Assembly (NCBI GenBank): GCA_014305025.1
Contig: JACRTY010000034.1
Location: 1-64,000 of the forward strand
Reading direction: 5' to 3'
Length of the DNA stretch: 64,000 bases
Origin: Candidatus Nyctobacter psychrophilus
GTDB lineage: Bacteria > Vulcanimicrobiota > Vulcanimicrobiia > Vulcanimicrobiales > Vulcanimicrobiaceae
The first letter of the stretch is position 1, and the number at the start of each line of letters is the position of its first letter. The translations under genes were made by a program, and so were the position numbers. This document shows, piece after piece, positions 8,808 to 16,825 of the stretch. The notes below the pieces were generated by a model. It saw nothing but the letters and a program-made list of their open reading frames with translations, was not told where the DNA came from and made no database searches.

Positions 8808-9001
8808 CGCAGTGGGCTCGATCCGCAGAATTACGCGGCGCACTCGTTGCGCAGCGGTTTTGCGACGTCGGCGACTCGGGCCAACAAATCCGAGACGGCG
8901 ATCATGCGCCAAGGACGCTGGAAGAGCATCCCGGTCCGCGCTGCTACATTCGCGCAGGTTCCCGCTGGCACGACCATGCAGGCACCGGCATCGGACTCTA
9001 G
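8808..9001 (+). pseudogene. Tyrosine recombinase (phage-type integrase) C-terminal remnant
   Basis: The C-terminal catalytic box of a tyrosine recombinase is recognisable: GLDPQNYAAHSLRSGFATS contains the HxLR motif, then IMRQGRWKS provides the third-box Trp. A frameshift follows at about 8930. In the new frame YIRAGSRWHDHAG carries the nucleophilic Tyr (codon 8945-8947), and the protein ends naturally at TAG 8999-9001. The N-terminal two thirds are missing. It is fused in frame to the NAD(P)-binding fragment and is probably the scar of a lost integrative element. Confidence 0.72.
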
Positions 9002-9154
9002 CGTCGGAAACACACCGTCGTAATCACTGACGGTCCGAACCAAGTCAGGTCCAAGCCCGACCGCTTCAGTTTGAAGCTGATGCTGATATACCGGTGCATG
9101 CAAAGCTGCGACTCGTCGCTTCGTCTGCCACGCGCCGATTCGCATATCGCCGTC

Positions 9155-10018
9155 TTACCGTGCGATAGCCGACTCGAGTGCAGCCTCAAACACCTTTGGG
9201 CGGTCGATCATAACGAAATGCCGCGCGTGATCGATTACTACGACCTTACCGTCCCGCGCACGCCCGACCCACGCTCTATACGCTGCCAGTTTGTCCGCCG
9301 CGGTTTTGAACCCCTGATACGGATCAATCCGCGCGTCGAACGGAATGATCGCCGTAAACGGGACGCCGATTACTGAAAGTTTCGGCGTCAGATCGAAAGA
9401 GAACGCGGCCTTCATCCACGCAACGATCGCGACGGGTTCGCTGCGTCCGGCAAGGCGAGTAGCGCGATCCACGTCTGCCCTCCGCGTGATCGTATACTGC
9501 AACATGTTTGTCCGCAGCGCCCCGGCCAACTGGTTTTGCGTGAGGCCCTTATAGGGCGCGATGCTACGCGCGACCTGGGCGTTACGCAAGGCCTGGGTCG
9601 CGGCGACGGGATAACCTCCCTCGACCGTTACGATGTCTGCCGCATCGTGCGGATACGTTTCGGCGAACAGGACGGCAAGCGTTCCGCCAAGGCTATGCCC
9701 GACGATGATTGGACGATGCAGATGCCGTGAGACGATGAGTGTGTGAATCGAATTGACCGCGCGTCGCATGAGGTCGCCACCCGTAACCATCGGCCGGCCG
9801 TCGAATCCCGGCAGCGAGACGACGAACAGATTGTACCTTGGTGCGAGCGCCGTGATTTGCGCGTCCCAGACCCACGGCCCACACGCGAGGCCCGGAATAA
9901 AGATGATCGGCCGCGCGCCGGGGTTGCCGGACCGCTCGACGTGCACAATGCCGGTATCGAACTCTGCCCGCGGTGCGAACGCGAGGAAAACGGCTAATGC
10001 GATTGCGACGACCTTCAC
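9155..10018 (-). CDS. Secreted alpha/beta hydrolase
   Basis: Serine hydrolase of the alpha/beta fold, 287 aa. A short hydrophobic N-terminus (VVAIALAVFLAFAPRA) looks like a signal peptide. The nucleophile elbow GHSLGG gives Ser109, an oxyanion-hole HG-like segment lies in FIPGLACGPWVW, and the C-terminal DHARHFVMID supplies the likely catalytic His. Substrate unknown; lactone or ester hydrolysis is plausible. It is the only clearly intact gene between 8.4 and 11.5 kb, flanked by fragments on both sides. No operon partner. Confidence 0.85.
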   Translation of the reverse strand: MKVVAIALAVFLAFAPRAEFDTGIVHVERSGNPGARPIIFIPGLACGPWVWDAQITALAPRYNLFVVSLPGFDGRPMVTGGDLMRRAVNSIHTLIVSRHLHRPIIVGHSLGGTLAVLFAETYPHDAADIVTVEGGYPVAATQALRNAQVARSIAPYKGLTQNQLAGALRTNMLQYTITRRADVDRATRLAGRSEPVAIVAWMKAAFSFDLTPKLSVIGVPFTAIIPFDARIDPYQGFKTAADKLAAYRAWVGRARDGKVVVIDHARHFVMIDRPKVFEAALESAIAR

Positions 10019-10207
10019 GAGGTCAGCTCAAACCCGAGAAACCACGAACCGTTGCCGGATTGCGAAAAGGTGCGTCTGGGACGGACCAACGCCAGGCAGT
10101 TCCTAGCGTAAAGCTCGCAGCTCTCACTTGGTCGAATGCGTAACGACGTAGTTCACCCCATCTCAACGAGCATGTCGTCATGTGATCAATTGAGTCCAGC
10201 CGGGCGC

Positions 10208-10273
10208 TCAGCATTTCCTGAGTTCAACGACCGAGCAACACTCTGCTGTTGCTGGTTTGAGATGCTGGTTCAT
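10208..10273 (-). CDS. Possible 21-aa Cys-containing peptide with strong Shine-Dalgarno
   Basis: A 21-codon ORF starting MNQHLKPATAECC and ending in ELRKC, with three Cys in the C-terminal half. AAGGAGG lies 5 nt before its ATG, one of the best ribosome sites in the window. A longer in-frame reading (92 codons from 10486) contains a hydrophobic stretch but has no comparable ribosome site. It may be a genuine small protein, a leader peptide, or the truncated 5' end of a lost gene in this decayed region. No family recognised. Confidence 0.3.
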   Translation of the reverse strand: MNQHLKPATAECCSVVELRKC

Positions 10274-10489
10274 CGTGTCCTCCTTGCCTTGCAGAAGCGA
10301 TTCTATCCTCCGATGGCCGTCGCTGGGAAGAGCCAGACTAAGCAGCGATTTGTAGCCTGCAAGAAGCGAACCGCCCGCAAGCCCAAACGCAATCGTCGTC
10401 GCCACTGCCCAAGACATACCGCTCGGTGGCATCGATTTCGGAACCAAGCCGGCCGTCCGGTCAAGAAATTCCAATTGCTCCGTCATATG

Positions 10490-10998
10490 CTATGTAATGT
10501 CACGAATTACGGTACTCGGTGTCGTACCGGTTAGTCGTCGCATGCAACGCGCCATGTGACTTGATCGGCAAAACCCGCGCGGCTTGCTACGTCGCTGAGT
10601 GGAAGACAGCCGCGCGAAAGCAGGTCGATCGCATACTGGACGCGACAACGGATGACGTATTGGTGGACCGGCATGCCGGCGAATTGCTTGAACAGGGCCT
10701 TAAAATGCGACGGACTCATTTGGCGACCGCCGCGAGTTCAGCAAGGGTCGTGCTTTAAGTTATCGTGGATGTACGCGGTCATGCGTTGCAAGCGGCGTTT
10801 TGGCAGCCTACTGATAGGACGCTTAGGAACCACCGGGGCGTAACGCCTCAGAAGATGTGCCGCCAGTGCTAATCCGTGGCTGTCAGCGTATAGTCGGCCC
10901 AGGGGTTCATCCGTTTCCAACTCTGCTTTGAGTGCCCAACCAATGTGCTCGACCTGAGCATCTCTGACGTGTAGCTGCGGCGCAATGGAAACGATACC
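10490..10998 (-). pseudogene. AraC-family regulator, 5'-truncated and frameshifted
   Basis: The segment aligns by eye with the intact AraC protein encoded at 14704-15618: SIAPQLH, then HIGWALKAELETDEP, GRLYADS, LPKRRLQRM and SPSHFKALFKQFAGMPVHQYV all have close counterparts. At least three frameshifts are visible: two near 10725-10745, before and after TLAELAAVAK, and one near 10545, after GFADQ, where the frame changes to SHMARCMRRL. The 5' half (sensor domain) is absent; homology stops where a TonB-receptor fragment begins on the other strand. A dead paralogue. Confidence 0.75.
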
Positions 10999-11319
10999 GG
11001 TTCGCTCGATCGCTTCGGGCAGTTCACCGAGCCGGCGACGTTCACCGGAAACGTTTCGATGACGTACCGCTTCAACAAGAAGGTTTCGCTCGACGCGCTC
11101 TTCGTCAATGTGTTCGATCTGTGCTTCGGCGGCAGCAACTTCCGTGGAACAGCGCGGGCCCGAAGATCGGCTGCTGGTACACGGCCGGCACGACGCCGGC
11201 GAACTACGCCGGCAACTTCTACAATCCCGGCAACAGCTTCCAGGCGCCCGGCGAACAGTATCCGTACGCTCCGACTTTCGGCAACGTCTTCCAACAGTCG
11301 TACGGGAAGCCGAGCGAGC
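10999..11319 (+). pseudogene. TonB-dependent receptor C-terminal remnant
   Basis: Reads SLDRFGQFTEPATFTGNVSM, TYRFNKKVSLDALFVNVFD and LCFGGS in one frame. After a frameshift at about 11125-11140 it continues with AGPKIGCWYTAG, NYAGNFYNPGN and YPYAPTFGNVFQQSYG. Alternating beta-strands with Asn/Tyr/Phe-rich turns near a C-terminus are typical of the last barrel strands of TonB-dependent receptors. No plug or upstream barrel remains, and the fragment abuts the AraC remnant at about 11000. Non-functional. Confidence 0.6.
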
Positions 11320-11573
11320 GCGGTGCATGCCGACTCTTATGCGGCCGCCGCCGCGAGGTGTCCGCTACAGCGTTCCTGTGACCATCTCGACGTCGCCGGA
11401 ACGCCGATGGCGAAATGGTCCGTAGATCAGCGCCAATGTGGACCTGTCAACGTTATGCGAGTTGCGGTATGGTATGCAAGGCGCGGTATGTTGCGGCGTG
11501 GTGCCCGAGATGCCGTCGCGCCCTTCCGCGATTTACCCGACGCTTAAGACGACGTTACCATCCGTAGCAAACG
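11320..11573. other. Gene-free gap after the TonB-receptor remnant
   Basis: I see no gene, RNA or clear repeat here. It presumably includes the promoter of the XRE-type regulator that follows. Confidence 0.4.
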
Positions 11574-12518
11574 ATGATGAGAGCCACCGCCCGACTTGTA
11601 CTACAGCAGCAGCCGACGTTCGATACGGCGCTTGAAGATGTGCGCCGCACGGAGCTGCGGGCGTTTCTTCGCTCGCGCCGCGAGCGGCTCACGCCGGCCG
11701 ATGTCGGATTGACTCCCGGTTTCGGTCGCCGCCGAACGCCCGGGCTGCGCCGCGAGGAGGTCGCGGAATTGTCCGGGGTCGGCGTCACATGGTACACGTG
11801 GTTCGAGATGGGGCGTGACATTCACGTATCGGCGAAGACGCTTGAGGCAATCGCGCGCGCTCTGCGCCTCAATGCGGTTGAAACGGAGCACTTGCGTACG
11901 TTAAACGCCGCGATCGAGTCCTCGCCGGAACAGCGGCCGCAGTGGAGAGCAGCGCTCCATCCGGCGATCGCGCACGTACTCCACCATACGACCGATGCCG
12001 CGGTCATTGCTTACGACCCTTTTCTGACCGCACTGTGCTGGAACGCCGGCGGCGATGCAATCTTCGAATTCTCGCGCGCCCGAAATGATTGTGAACGCAA
12101 TCTCGCCTGGCGGCTCTTCAAGCTGCCCGGACGCAAAGAACGGTGGCCGGATCTGGACACCGTCTTTCACGCGGTGCTCGGGCAATTTCGGCAAACGTAC
12201 GTGCGCTACCCCGACGATCCGCTCGCCCGGGCAATCTTAGCGGATCTGCGGTCCATGGCGGCGTTCGAGGAGCGTTGGAGGGAGCACGACATCGAGCTGC
12301 TGCCCGAGATGAGTGCGGCGCTTTCCAACCGCCCGATGCCGATGCATCATCCGAAGGTTGGAACGCTGCAATTGTTCACCGCCTTCTTGCCGCTGCCGGG
12401 AGACGGATTTTTGAGCACGATCGCTCCGGCCGATGGCCCCTCGATGGAACGCTTCCGCGTCCTGATGAAGGGCGCGGAAGCCTCGCAAGAAACGTGCGAA
12501 TCGGTCCGCGCAACGTAG
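11574..12518 (+). CDS. XRE-family regulator with MmyB-like ligand-binding domain
   Basis: Transcription factor of 314 aa. The N-terminal HTH includes LRSRRERLTPADVGL, RRTPGLRREEVAELSGVGVT and WYTWFEMGRDIHVS, the hallmark of MmyB-type XRE proteins. The remaining 200 residues (YDPFLTALCWN, RNLAWRLF-like and HHPKVGTLQLF segments) form the PAS-like MmyB domain, which in characterised members binds a small hydrophobic ligand. Two ATG codons lie at the start; a GTG at 11640 just before the HTH is an alternative. No adjacent co-oriented target gene, so its regulon is unknown. Confidence 0.88.
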   Translation: MMRATARLVLQQQPTFDTALEDVRRTELRAFLRSRRERLTPADVGLTPGFGRRRTPGLRREEVAELSGVGVTWYTWFEMGRDIHVSAKTLEAIARALRLNAVETEHLRTLNAAIESSPEQRPQWRAALHPAIAHVLHHTTDAAVIAYDPFLTALCWNAGGDAIFEFSRARNDCERNLAWRLFKLPGRKERWPDLDTVFHAVLGQFRQTYVRYPDDPLARAILADLRSMAAFEERWREHDIELLPEMSAALSNRPMPMHHPKVGTLQLFTAFLPLPGDGFLSTIAPADGPSMERFRVLMKGAEASQETCESVRAT

Positions 12519-12541
12519 TTGGCCGAATCTGTACTGCCGCG

Positions 12542-12892
12542 TCAGCGCGCCCGGGCAGCTCGTGCCCGGATCATGAACGAATACACCCGCGGCAGCCGCG
12601 GCATCGCCTCGGTTACCTTCGCCAAACAGTTCGGGTCGCGGTAGAGGTTATCAAGCGGGCGTTCCAGGCCCGGATCGCGCTTTGTGAAGTCCGCGACCAG
12701 CGCATCCCATCGTTCGAGCAGTGTTTGCGCGCGCACCGATGCGGGGTCCTCATCGAGTGACGCTTCGATGTCGGCGAACAAGCATTCCCAGCGCGCGAGA
12801 ACCTCCGCCTCTTCTTCGGGACCGAAATTGCGTGCGCCCAGCCCGTCGAGTTGTTCGCGCGTGTAGTGCTTCGTAAAGTCGAAATCGTCCAT
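12542..12892 (-). CDS. Stand-alone TipAS-like ligand-binding domain protein
   Basis: A 116-aa all-helical protein resembling the C-terminal antibiotic-recognition domain of TipA-class MerR regulators: FTKHYTREQLDGLGAR at the start, EEEAEVLARWECLFADIEA in the middle, then AQTLLERWDALVADFTK and LYRDPNCLAK. The MerR DNA-binding half is absent. It starts 9 nt after the stop of an ECF sigma gene, so the two are almost certainly co-transcribed. In TipAS the domain traps thiopeptides and other drugs. Here it might bind a ligand and modulate the sigma factor, which is inference. No zinc-finger anti-sigma accompanies this sigma gene. Confidence 0.7.
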   Translation of the reverse strand: MDDFDFTKHYTREQLDGLGARNFGPEEEAEVLARWECLFADIEASLDEDPASVRAQTLLERWDALVADFTKRDPGLERPLDNLYRDPNCLAKVTEAMPRLPRVYSFMIRARAARAR

Positions 12893-12901
12893 CGCAGCAA
12901 T

Positions 12902-13504
12902 TTATGCCGCCGCCGGCAGTGGCTCCGAGCCGAGTTCGGTGCGCAGCCGCCGTTTGGCCCGCGCGATGTACGTCTTTACCGTACCGAGCGGGATGTCGAG
13001 CATATCGGCGATGTCGCGATAGCGCAGGCCTTTGATGTAGTACAGTTCGAGCGCGGCGCGTTGCCGCTGCGGCAAGACGCCAAGCGCCGCACGGACGCGT
13101 GAAGCGGCCTCGCGGCGTAGCACGACCTCCGCCGTATCGGGCTCGGAGAGCGCCTCCATCCGCACGAGCGATGTTGTCCGTTCCGACAGGCGCTTGCGCC
13201 TGACTGCGTCGAGCGACACGTTGCGTGCGATTACGAAAAGCCAACGCGAGAACGGACGGTCCGCTCGGAACGTCCCAAGGCTGCGGTACGCGCGCAGCAA
13301 AGTATCTTGCGCGGCATCGTTGGCGTCCTGCTCGTTGTGCGAATAGCGGTAGGCGTACTGTACGATGCGCCTCCGATAGCGGTCGACTAGGACGTCGAAC
13401 GCTTCATCGCAGCCGCTCAGCGTTGCCCTGACCAGCTTTTCGTCCGCGGCTCGCCGTTGCGGCGCAGCTGGGATGTCATGTAGAGGTCGCTCCAGTGCCA
13501 TCAT
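12902..13504 (-). CDS. ECF RNA polymerase sigma factor
   Basis: Sigma-70 family, ECF type, 200 aa. Region 2 (residues about 32-100) contains FDVLVDRYRRRIVQ, DANDAAQDTLLRAY and FSRWLFVIARN. Region 4 (about 135-190) contains LPQRQRAALELYYIKGL and the HTH IADMLDIPLGTVKTYIARAK. It resembles the sigma factor encoded at 41859-42449 (shared RPF-RWLFVIARN-SLDA segment), so they are probably paralogues. The gene immediately downstream encodes a TipAS-only protein rather than a recognisable anti-sigma factor. Confidence 0.93.
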   Translation of the reverse strand: MMALERPLHDIPAAPQRRAADEKLVRATLSGCDEAFDVLVDRYRRRIVQYAYRYSHNEQDANDAAQDTLLRAYRSLGTFRADRPFSRWLFVIARNVSLDAVRRKRLSERTTSLVRMEALSEPDTAEVVLRREAASRVRAALGVLPQRQRAALELYYIKGLRYRDIADMLDIPLGTVKTYIARAKRRLRTELGSEPLPAAA

Positions 13505-13814
13505 CGTTCTTCGCTCGCTTTTCGATGCTGCGCAGCGCCATGGCTGTCGCTATTGCATCGAGACGAGGGCATCATAACCAAGACGACGGGCGTGAAGCAG
13601 TCGTCGGCGTATCCTCTTAAGTGGCGGTAATCGGCTGTCTCTGGCTTGGGTCAGTTCGGCATAAGACTGCCACTTTAAGCGGCCTAACCGGTCGACGCTC
13701 CTCCCCTATTCGCGATGTCGCTCTTGGTGGACGCGTCCGCGTTTTCCACGCTTGCTCCTCGCAACGACGAAAAATCGCGGTCGCTTTGTGTCACGCCACT
13801 TCTGGTTCGGCACA
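13505..13814. other. Intergenic region with a near-perfect dyad
   Basis: No supported gene. TTAAGTGGC (13617-13625) is matched in inverted orientation by GCCACTTTAA (13669-13678), one extra T apart, with about 43 nt between the arms. This could be the end of a lost insertion sequence or an operator/hairpin. The upstream region of the ECF sigma gene lies in the left part. Confidence 0.35.
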
Positions 13815-14531
13815 CTAGCAAAAGAGGGCACGGGTTGCCGGTTCCAGGCGAAGGAACTCGCGTCCGATGAGGTGAGTGCGTAGCGGTGCAGGCAGCAGCT
13901 CGTCGAAGTGGCGTGACCACTGGTTCAAAGCCTTGCGCGTTGTGGCAACACCGGTAGCGACGAAAGCCCAGTTTTCGCTGACCGGCAGGCGAGGATAGTC
14001 GTTCGGTCGCTGTTCCGTGACGAAGTAGGCCACACGTTGCGCGCTGCGCTCGAGTTCGGGTAGCAACTCCCCTTCAAACGCCGCGATGCATGCCTCGTCG
14101 GCCGGCGCGCTCAGCATCAGCACCGCTACGCCGACGAACGAAGCGTTCGGCCGCGTTTGCGCCGGCTCCATACGACGTAGGTTGCTCAGATCGAAACCGC
14201 TATAGGGGCGTGCGGGCCGCAGCAGTAGGACGTTGTCCGAGTCGATCATCGTGGCGTTCGCGGCGTCGCGGTGATTCAGCCACGCCGGCGAGTTTTGATA
14301 GAAGGCTTCGAGCGCTTCGCGGCGCGTCTCCATCGCCTTGAAGCCGCGGAACCAGACGAAAGCCTCGGCGTCATCGAGATCGCGGTAATGGCCGATGGGC
14401 ACCATTCGGCACGCTTCTTGGCTCTCGATGAATTCGCGCTCGAAGAGAGCGATCAACTCGTCGCGTCGTCCGGCCCGCATGACGTAACGGCGCAACTCGA
14501 CGACGCCGAACTGCGCGCCTGCCAACCTCAC
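13815..14531 (-). CDS. NIPSNAP-family protein
   Basis: A ferredoxin-like dimeric alpha/beta-barrel protein of about 238 aa with two NIPSNAP-like repeats: VVELRRYVMRAGRRDELIAL opens the first, with EAFVWFRGFKAM following, and a second half begins near FVGVAVLMLSAPADE. The family has no settled enzymatic role. The GTG at 14531 is chosen because conserved sequence begins about ten residues later. The same frame stays open up to 14714, but that extension overlaps the AraC stop and looks non-coding (Arg-rich, no conserved pattern). Probably read with the AraC gene upstream. Confidence 0.75.
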   Translation of the reverse strand: MRLAGAQFGVVELRRYVMRAGRRDELIALFEREFIESQEACRMVPIGHYRDLDDAEAFVWFRGFKAMETRREALEAFYQNSPAWLNHRDAANATMIDSDNVLLLRPARPYSGFDLSNLRRMEPAQTRPNASFVGVAVLMLSAPADEACIAAFEGELLPELERSAQRVAYFVTEQRPNDYPRLPVSENWAFVATGVATTRKALNQWSRHFDELLPAPLRTHLIGREFLRLEPATRALFC

Positions 14532-14703
14532 GGGCGTGTGAAGTCCATGATCCAATTCGTTTCCCACACTCTCCCGCCGTCGGCGGTGAAGGCCTGCTCC
14601 CACCGGCATCCTCCCGATACTGCTTCGTCCAGCGGTAGCGGCTTGCGTTGTTGAAGTCTTCGGGCCCGCGCGCTCTACCATGCCGCGCGATGCTGGTTGA
14701 AGA

Positions 14704-15618
14704 TTAGGATGCATGACGGACTAAAACGCTTGGTGTTATGCCGGCGACGCGGCGCATGCAGCGAGCCATGTGGCTTTGGTCGGAAAATCCCGCCTGCAAT
14801 GCGACATCGCTTGCGGCTAGGTTCTCATGAACGAGCAGGCCGATCGCGTGCTGCACGCGCCTGCGGACGACGTATTGATGGACGGGCACGCCGACCGAGC
14901 CTTTGAACAGCACCTTGAAATGCGATGGACTCATGCTCGCGACGTTCGCCAGTTCGGCCAGCGACAAATCTTGCGTCAAGTGCTCCCCAATATAATCGAT
15001 CACACGCTGGAGCCGCCGTTTCGAAAGGCCGCTCTCTAGGCGCGGCAGCGAGCGCAGCGGCTCGCGCTGCAGCAGGTGCGCAGCCAACGCCAAACCCAGG
15101 CTCTCGGCGTACAGGCGCCCGCACGGCTCATCGGTTTCTAACTCGGCTTTCAGCGCCCAGCCAATATGCTGAGCGCGGGGATCCTTCAGCTGCAACTGCG
15201 GCGCAATCGTCACGCTGTCGGGGTTTCTGCCCATGGCCTCGGCCGCGGTGCGAACGAGCGCGGGACTGAGGTTGATCATCAGCGCGGTGGTAGGCCCATC
15301 CTCTTGCCAGGCTCCCGAAAACCCGGCCGGCACAACGTCGATGTCGCCGGCTACTTGAAAGCGGCGATGAACCAAGCCATCGCACCGGCACGTGGCCTTG
15401 ATCGGTTTCCCGACGTGCATGCTGACACTGTGGTTTAGAAACAGCGGCGTCTCCGCAAAACCGCCCGACGTGTCGACGATCGCTGCGTCGAATCCCCTCC
15501 AGAAGCGCTCGCGGCTCGTTTTGCGCACGACGAACCGCATCCGGCCCTCGGCTTCTCGGGGCGAAGCGACTTCCCGTGACTCATGCAAGCTGCAATCGGG
15601 CCGCTCGTGCGCGTCCAT
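14704..15618 (-). CDS. AraC-family transcriptional regulator
   Basis: Regulator of 304 aa. The N-terminal half is a sensing domain (RFVVRKTSRERFWRGF, then VDTSGGFAETPLFLNHSVSM); the C-terminal 100 residues are a double HTH with LSLAELANVASMSPSHFKVL and ASDVALQAGFSDQSHMARCM followed by GITPSVLVR. The start is the ATG giving MDAHERPDCS, matching family length; the frame stays open much further upstream, but that stretch is antisense to the nucleotidyltransferase gene. A broken paralogue lies at 10490-10998. The NIPSNAP gene follows on the same strand and is a candidate target. Confidence 0.88.
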   Translation of the reverse strand: MDAHERPDCSLHESREVASPREAEGRMRFVVRKTSRERFWRGFDAAIVDTSGGFAETPLFLNHSVSMHVGKPIKATCRCDGLVHRRFQVAGDIDVVPAGFSGAWQEDGPTTALMINLSPALVRTAAEAMGRNPDSVTIAPQLQLKDPRAQHIGWALKAELETDEPCGRLYAESLGLALAAHLLQREPLRSLPRLESGLSKRRLQRVIDYIGEHLTQDLSLAELANVASMSPSHFKVLFKGSVGVPVHQYVVRRRVQHAIGLLVHENLAASDVALQAGFSDQSHMARCMRRVAGITPSVLVRHAS

Positions 15619-15685
15619 CGGGACGATCGTAACCGAGCCATGCGCAAGCGCCAAGAACCAGTCCCCTGCGGCGGCACGGGACCAC

Positions 15686-16405
15686 TTACGAGCCCAAATC
15701 GCGCGCGATTTCGAGCGCTGCGGCGAGTTCGAGCGCGCGCTGCGCGACGTGCTGCCAGCTCTTGTAGCGTTCGACCAAGAAGCGGTATTGAAGCACGTCG
15801 GCATCGTCGAGATCGTAGGGCCTCGGCTCGGCCAGCTGTTTTGCCAACTGACGCGACGCCGACTCTTCGTCCTGGGGGTAATACGCATCGAGACGCGCGA
15901 GCACGTGCAGCATTGCCGCGGATCCCTCGGCCACACTCAACTGATCGGCGAGGGCGACCGTGTCGATGTAATCCCGCGTCGCGTTGCGGTCGAGAATCAA
16001 GAAGGCCTTGATGCGCAGCATCTCGGGCAACGTTGGTAAACGCAAGCGCCCGAACGGCGTCGCATGGTGGATTGTCTCGAGCGGAAGGGCGCGCCGCAGA
16101 TTGCGCAGCCCGGTATCGACGCCGTCGAGACTGCCCAGGATGAGGAGCGGCCGGAGCCGGCGCTTCGTCTTCCAACCGGCAAGCGATTCGAGGCGCGCGA
16201 GCACCTGATCGTAGCGTTCCGCCAGCTTCTCGATGATGTGGTCATCATCGCGTGAGAACCGGTGGTTCGCGTACAAACTCGCAGCCGTACCGCCGACGAG
16301 GACCGCTTCGGGGAAGAGGTCCTGCAACTTCGCGGCGGCGCGCACGACGCGTTCCCACTCAGTCGGCGATTCGACCGTCCTCAGGCGCGCGGGATGATCG
16401 CTCAC
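15686..16405 (-). CDS. Nucleotidyltransferase, AbiEii-toxin-like
   Basis: A 239-aa protein with a minimal nucleotidyltransferase core: EAVLVGGTAASLYANHRFSRDDDHII provides the GG...D-x-D signature of the AbiEii/MNT superfamily. Later segments LPTLPEMLRIKAFLIL and RDYIDTVALAD are also usual in AbiEii-like proteins. Such proteins can act as toxins that modify tRNA, or as antitoxins. The GTG start overlaps the stop of the preceding 120-aa gene by 4 nt (GTGA), which fixes the start and indicates translational coupling. Two-gene toxin-antitoxin-like organisation; activity not demonstrated. Confidence 0.78.
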   Translation of the reverse strand: MSDHPARLRTVESPTEWERVVRAAAKLQDLFPEAVLVGGTAASLYANHRFSRDDDHIIEKLAERYDQVLARLESLAGWKTKRRLRPLLILGSLDGVDTGLRNLRRALPLETIHHATPFGRLRLPTLPEMLRIKAFLILDRNATRDYIDTVALADQLSVAEGSAAMLHVLARLDAYYPQDEESASRQLAKQLAEPRPYDLDDADVLQYRFLVERYKSWQHVAQRALELAAALEIARDLGS

Positions 16406-16764
16406 GTCGGCTGGTCGCGTTGCGCCCGCGACCCGGACAATCGGCCGTGCTGGGAGGGACGGCGCAACTGCGCGATTGCGGCCGGCCACAGCTTCGAGGT
16501 GCCGTACATTGCGTGCGCACAGCAGACGCGTAGCACGTCGTCGGCCACCGCTCCAAACGGATTTTGCGCGACGGTCCGCATGAGATCGGTCCAATCGGCC
16601 GGGCTTCCGCGATCGAGGATATCGTCGATGGCCGCGCGGGTTAAACCGACGTCGTCGGGAAGGTGTCGGTGTTTCAACGCTGGGTGACGTTCGCTGAGCA
16701 CGGGACGACATCCGGCCGATCGCAACGAGCGCGCGTCAGCGATGTTGGCTGACACAAATGGCAT
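16402..16764 (-). CDS. Unrecognised partner of the AbiEii-like nucleotidyltransferase
   Basis: A protein of up to 120 aa with no family I can name. The central part (LSERHPALKHRHLPDDVGLT, then DDILDRGSPADWTDLMRTVA and NPFGAVADDVLRVCCAHAMY) looks well conserved and helical; the ends are basic. A GTG at 16701 giving LSERHP is a likely alternative start, making about 99 aa. It ends in a GTGA overlap with the nucleotidyltransferase start. By position it would be the antitoxin or regulatory subunit of a two-gene cassette. No AbiEi-type winged helix is evident, which is unusual. Confidence 0.62.
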   Translation of the reverse strand: MPFVSANIADARSLRSAGCRPVLSERHPALKHRHLPDDVGLTRAAIDDILDRGSPADWTDLMRTVAQNPFGAVADDVLRVCCAHAMYGTSKLWPAAIAQLRRPSQHGRLSGSRAQRDQPT

Positions 16765-16825
16765 ATCCGGCGCGTTGGATGATGTACCGAAACGCGCTCA
16801 ACGCGCTTTACAAAAAGGAGAAAGC

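Noticed and set aside
10274-10486. N-terminal 71 codons of a 92-codon frame
   Set aside because: Contains a hydrophobic stretch but no ribosome site; the strong Shine-Dalgarno favours the internal ATG, and the area is full of fragments.
15619-15936. Upstream extension of the AraC frame
   Set aside because: Overlaps the nucleotidyltransferase gene in another frame and has no AraC-like sequence; the ATG at 15618 gives normal length.
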